From: Bacillaceae bacterium UBA7792
GTDB lineage: Bacteria > Bacillota > Bacilli > Bacillales > Cytobacillaceae
DNA: 9,311 nucleotides
Direction: 5' to 3'
NCBI GenBank assembly: GCA_002480735.1
Contig: DLCS01000263.1
Span: 1 to 9,311, forward strand
The position numbers and the translations under genes are program-made. The notes below the pieces were generated by a model that was not told the origin of the DNA, searched no databases, and worked only from the letters and a program-made list of their open reading frames with translations. Shown piece by piece: positions 7,022 to 9,311 of this stretch. The first letter of the stretch is position 1. The number at the start of each line of letters is the position of its first letter.

Positions 7022-7045
7022 CCACAGATACAGGGGCTTGCCCAA
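7016..7045 (-). promoter_or_regulatory. Candidate SigA promoter of the oxidoreductase gene
   Basis: The minus strand has TTGGGC (7045 to 7040), 18 bp, then an extended -10 TGG-TATGAT (hexamer 7021 to 7016, 5 of 6 consensus positions). The transcription start would be near 7009, giving a leader of about 40 nt to the ATG at 6968. Confidence 0.45.
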
Positions 7046-7057
7046 ATGAACAAACAA

Positions 7058-7085
7058 GACCCTGTTTCAAGTTTCTAACAGGGCC
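7058..7085 (-). terminator. Probable terminator of the S component-desulfidase operon
   Basis: On the minus strand GGCCCTGTT pairs with AACAGGGTC over 9 bp (one G-U), starting 11 nt past the desulfidase stop codon. An interrupted T-rich tail (TTGTTTGTT) follows. The stem is good but the U-tract is broken, so efficiency is uncertain. Confidence 0.6.
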
Positions 7086-7096
7086 AAATCAGAATA

Positions 7097-7561
7097 TTAT
7101 TTGACAAAATGCTGACTAGGATCAAAGACAGGTTTTTCGTCATTCGGCAAATACCATTCTCGCTCGATAGGTATATCATTTTCTTGAAAAAGCTTCATGA
7201 GCTCCTCCATATATACACCTCGAGTTGGGTCACAGGATGGACTGTTTTGAATCGATAGTATTCCCGTTAATTCATAACCACTGTGCTTATATTCTAGCAC
7301 TTGTTCCATAATCGGCAACAATAAATTTCGACAATGTATGCGATATGCAGGAGTATCATATTCTTCATAGGTCATCGGAGGACGCTCTAATCCTAAAAAA
7401 GTAAATTCAGGACAGGGGAGCTGGATAACCCCTACTCCTTCTTTAAGTATCCAATCTAGTGCAGACGGGATGGCACCAAGGCCTCTCGCTTCCCCTTCTA
7501 TCACGGTATTTTGGTTCAAAATACAATGAGAAGTAATCAATATCCTCTTTTTACGCTGCAT
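7097..7561 (-). CDS. TudS-related putative [4Fe-4S] desulfidase (CD3072 family)
   Basis: This 154-residue cytosolic protein resembles the CD3072-type branch of the TudS/DUF523 family. TudS enzymes use a [4Fe-4S] cluster held by three Cys to remove sulfur from thiolated compounds such as thiouracil. The three expected cluster motifs are present in order: SHCILNQN (Cys13), LPCPEF (Cys50, Glu52) and NSPSCDP (Cys110); a fourth Cys (Cys77, IHCRN) is extra. The length is typical for a single-domain member. The start codon overlaps the last 11 nt of the S-component gene upstream, with AAAGGA 10 nt before it, so the two are probably translationally coupled. The same gene order, S component then desulfidase, gave the CD3072/CD3073 families their names in Clostridioides difficile. 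The substrate is unknown; uptake and desulfuration of a thio-nucleobase or similar compound is an inference. Confidence 0.85.
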   Translation of the reverse strand: MQRKKRILITSHCILNQNTVIEGEARGLGAIPSALDWILKEGVGVIQLPCPEFTFLGLERPPMTYEEYDTPAYRIHCRNLLLPIMEQVLEYKHSGYELTGILSIQNSPSCDPTRGVYMEELMKLFQENDIPIEREWYLPNDEKPVFDPSQHFVK

Positions 7562-8126
7562 TCTGCTTCATTCCTTTATATACCTTTTGTAAATACGGCA
7601 GCTTTGAAACAATCAGTATCACCAGCAGGCAGGTCACAATCTTATCAACAAAATTCCCTGAAATTCTCGAAATAAAGGTAGATGCAAACACACTTTCTCC
7701 AGCAGACCTTAACCAAAGTACAACTAAGTCCATTCCACTCCCATTTAAGCCACCAAATAAAGCAACAGAGATTGGTGTGCCAATCAGAGGCGCGATAATG
7801 GATAGTAGGAGTCCCGTAATGATAGCAATATACCATTTCATAAAATTAAACTTCCGAGCCATAAATCCAACAACAATGGCCACCGCCACATTTACAATTC
7901 CATAAAAAATAGCGGTTGGGGATGTGGTTGCAGTTAATACCACATTTGTTAGGAGACCGGCCAACGCTCCCCACCAAGGACCAAACAGGACGGCCATTAG
8001 CACCGTACCTATCGTATCTAAGAACAATAACGGAATTTTTAGGGCGGAGACGACTGTCCCGAGAACAACATTTAAAGTAATGCAAACCGCTCCATAGGTT
8101 AAAATCACTGTTTTTCCCTTTTTCAT
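7551..8126 (-). CDS. Putative ECF-transporter S component (CD3073 family)
   Basis: This 191-residue integral membrane protein has about six hydrophobic segments (roughly 8-28, 33-50, 54-69, 72-90, 98-122, 160-176). The block FLDTIGTVLMAVLFGPWWGA (35-54), followed by LAGLLTNVV (55-63), is characteristic of ECF S components, the substrate-binding subunits that dock on a shared EcfT-EcfA-EcfA' energising module. No ATPase or T subunit gene is in the window, as in group II ECF systems whose module lies elsewhere. ATG at 8126 is preferred over the in-frame TTG one codon upstream (8129), because GGAGG is 7 nt from the ATG but only 4 nt from the TTG. Its stop overlaps the downstream desulfidase start by 11 nt, so the cargo is likely the desulfidase substrate. 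A TGA-TATATT extended -10 (8169 to 8164) may drive the pair. The S-component call is strong; the cargo is not known. Confidence 0.88.
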   Translation of the reverse strand: MKKGKTVILTYGAVCITLNVVLGTVVSALKIPLLFLDTIGTVLMAVLFGPWWGALAGLLTNVVLTATTSPTAIFYGIVNVAVAIVVGFMARKFNFMKWYIAIITGLLLSIIAPLIGTPISVALFGGLNGSGMDLVVLWLRSAGESVFASTFISRISGNFVDKIVTCLLVILIVSKLPYLQKVYKGMKQNAA

Positions 8127-8133
8127 CAATTAT

Positions 8134-8138
8134 CCTCC
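8134..8138 (-). promoter_or_regulatory. Shine-Dalgarno site that decides the S-component start
   Basis: GGAGG on the minus strand lies 7 nt before ATG (8126) and 4 nt before the in-frame TTG (8129). Normal spacing favours the ATG, giving 191 rather than 192 residues. Confidence 0.7.
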
Positions 8139-8196
8139 ACTATATGTATTAAATGACTATTAAAATATATCATCGATTCGATATAGATAGGATAGT

Positions 8197-8233
8197 TTTT
8201 ATCGATATTATCAATTGAATATAATCGATAAAA
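8197..8233. repeat. ATCGAT inverted repeat in the divergent promoter region
   Basis: The perfect 10-bp arms TTTTATCGAT (8197-8206) and ATCGATAAAA (8224-8233) flank a 17-bp AT-rich centre containing CAATTG. A third ATCGAT lies at 8172-8177. The repeat sits between the divergently transcribed S-component and MBL-hydrolase genes and overlaps a plus-strand TATAAT (8220-8225), so it could be an operator. No known regulator is recognised. Confidence 0.45.
8198..8225 (+). promoter_or_regulatory. Candidate promoter of the MBL-fold hydrolase gene
   Basis: There is a perfect TATAAT (8220-8225), with a weak -35-like TTTATC (8198-8203) 16 bp upstream. The transcription start would be near 8232 and the leader about 70 nt. 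Both hexamers lie in or next to the ATCGAT inverted repeat. Confidence 0.35.
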
Positions 8234-8303
8234 TAGATGTCTAGAGAAACAAGGATTTTCTAAGTAAAAACCTGAATATATACATGGAAAGGATGGTGCT
8301 TAT

Positions 8304-9128
8304 ATGAAAAACCTGAAAATTGTTCGGGTTCCCATTCCTACCCCAACGCTTTGGCCGCATCAAACGACCAATTGTTATTTAATTGGAACAGAAAAGGAGA
8401 GCATTCTCGTTGATGCAGGCTACGATCAGGAGGTCACAAGGACGGAGCTGGAAAAAGCGCTCCAGATGACGGGAATGGCACAACCTCAATCGATTATTCT
8501 TACCCACTATCACCCGGATCATGCACCAGGTGTGAATCAATTATCCGAATGGAATCCGACTATTTATTGTCATTCATATGAATTCGAGGCCATTCAAAGG
8601 ACCATTTCACCAACAAACCATTTAGAAACGATCTCGGTTGAGGAACCCCTTTTGATCGATCAGCATAGGATCGATTTACTCCATACCCCTGGTCATACGA
8701 AAGGACATTTAAGCCTTTATGTCCCTTCGAAAAAGACCTTAATTGCCGGGGATAATATTGTAGCGGAAGGAACGAGCTGGATCGGTCCGCCTGATGGGGA
8801 TATGGCAGACTTTCTGAATACGCTTGCAACCCTAAAGCAATTAGATTTAGAAAGGATTGGACCGGGGCACGGAGACTGGGTCACGAATCCGTACGAGCAT
8901 ATTGACTTTGTCATGAATAGGCGACTTGAACGGGAGGTACAAATCCAAGATTTGCTCCTGCAACATGAGCGCTTGACCGCTACCAATCTAACAAACATGA
9001 TCTATCAAGGCTCAATCCACCCAAGCGTTTTTGAGGTAGCCAAGAGAACAACGGAAGCCCATCTTATCAAATTAATCCAGGATGGAGTGGTCGTCCAAGA
9101 AAACGATACTTACCAGATGAAATCTTGA
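8304..9128 (+). CDS. LACTB2-like MBL-fold metallo-hydrolase
   Basis: This 274-residue soluble di-zinc hydrolase contains the metal-binding motif THYHPDH (67-73: H68, H70, D72, H73), the third-site His in TPGHTKGH (H131), the bridging Asp in IAGDNI (D150) and the last His in GPGHGDW (H189). After the MBL domain (about 1-200), residues about 205-270 form a C-terminal winged-helix-like tail, LERE near 208 to LIQDGVV near 263. This layout is typical of LACTB2-type proteins, which include human LACTB2 (an RNA endonuclease) and many bacterial homologues with unproven ester or thioester substrates. The ATG start has AAGGA about 10 nt upstream; the nearby ATG at 8293 is out of frame. It is divergent from the S component and convergent with a NUDIX gene, overlapping it by 19 bp. 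The substrate cannot be assigned. Confidence 0.92.
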   Translation: MKNLKIVRVPIPTPTLWPHQTTNCYLIGTEKESILVDAGYDQEVTRTELEKALQMTGMAQPQSIILTHYHPDHAPGVNQLSEWNPTIYCHSYEFEAIQRTISPTNHLETISVEEPLLIDQHRIDLLHTPGHTKGHLSLYVPSKKTLIAGDNIVAEGTSWIGPPDGDMADFLNTLATLKQLDLERIGPGHGDWVTNPYEHIDFVMNRRLEREVQIQDLLLQHERLTATNLTNMIYQGSIHPSVFEVAKRTTEAHLIKLIQDGVVVQENDTYQMKS

Positions 9129-9311
9129 ATATCGGGCATTTTTAGCGGTTGACCATGTAAATGCTGGACAATGGCATGCAATGAGGCAATCGTCGGTGGT
9201 GCCAACGGAATCTTCTTTTCGTTAAAAGCGGCAATCGCTTCCTCTGGGTCTACCCAGTAAGCGTCGGCTATCTCTCCCGTATCAGGCTGTGGCTCCTGGT
9301 CTTTTGGAAGC
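9110..9311 (-). CDS. NUDIX hydrolase, C-terminal 66 residues (5' end outside the window)
   Basis: The open frame enters from the right edge and ends at TAA (9112 to 9110). The visible part includes GEIADAYWVDPEEAIAAF (12-29 of the fragment) and IPLAPPTIASLHAIV (34-48). This Trp-x-x-Pro-x-Glu-Ala then Leu-x-Pro-Pro-Thr pattern is typical of the C-terminal part of larger NUDIX hydrolases of the NUDT19/CoA-pyrophosphatase kind. The catalytic NUDIX box itself (GX5EX7REUXEEXGU) would lie outside the window, so the family call rests on the tail alone. Its 3' end overlaps the MBL-hydrolase stop region by 19 bp on the opposite strand. There is no room for a terminator between the two genes. Confidence 0.65.
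   Translation of the reverse strand, partial: LPKDQEPQPDTGEIADAYWVDPEEAIAAFNEKKIPLAPPTIASLHAIVQHLHGQPLKMPDIQDFIW

Noticed and set aside
8127..8303. Riboswitch in front of the S-component gene, as is common for vitamin ECF systems
   Set aside because: The predicted leader is only about 30 nt and shows no conserved riboswitch core. The intergenic signal is an ATCGAT-type DNA repeat, not an RNA fold with a terminator.

Overview
The window looks like chromosomal DNA of a low-GC, spore-former-type Bacillota (Bacillaceae-like). Intergenic DNA is AT-rich, Shine-Dalgarno sequences are strong (GGAGG), TTG and GTG starts are used alongside ATG, and the proteins (CapA-family, Cache chemoreceptor, ECF S component, YogA-like reductase) are typical of Bacillus relatives. 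I see no mobile element, rRNA, tRNA, CRISPR array or prophage gene. This is inferred from sequence character and remembered families, not from a search.

Layout. Seven CDSs are on the minus strand and one complete CDS is on the plus strand; an eighth minus-strand gene enters from the right edge. From left to right: (1) a lipoprotein truncated by the left edge, with an acidic linker and two copies of an unrecognised domain; (2) a gene-free stretch of about 350 bp ending in a strong bidirectional terminator; (3) a Cache-HAMP-MCP chemoreceptor; (4) a hemerythrin-PAS protein with a His-rich N-terminus; (5) a membrane-anchored CapA-family protein; (6) a zinc-less MDR-type NAD(P)-dependent oxidoreductase; (7) a two-gene overlapping operon, an ECF-transporter S component followed by a TudS-related [4Fe-4S] desulfidase; (8) a divergent LACTB2-like MBL-fold hydrolase whose 3' end overlaps (9) the convergent end of a NUDIX hydrolase.

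How the genes may work together. Most are independent single-gene units, each with its own promoter candidate and often its own terminator. The one clear functional pair is the S component plus desulfidase, which suggests uptake and desulfuration of a thiolated small molecule, with a shared EcfAA'T module encoded elsewhere. The hemerythrin-PAS gene has an exact TGAT-N4-ATCA palindrome placed 32 bp upstream of an extended -10, the geometry of a class II Fnr/Crp-family site, which fits an O2- or NO-related role.

The most worthwhile leads are the TudS/ECF pair, the Fnr-like site, an ATCGAT-rich inverted repeat in the divergent region, a Fur-like box over the oxidoreductase promoter, and the duplicated-domain lipoprotein. 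All regulatory calls were made by eye and are provisional.
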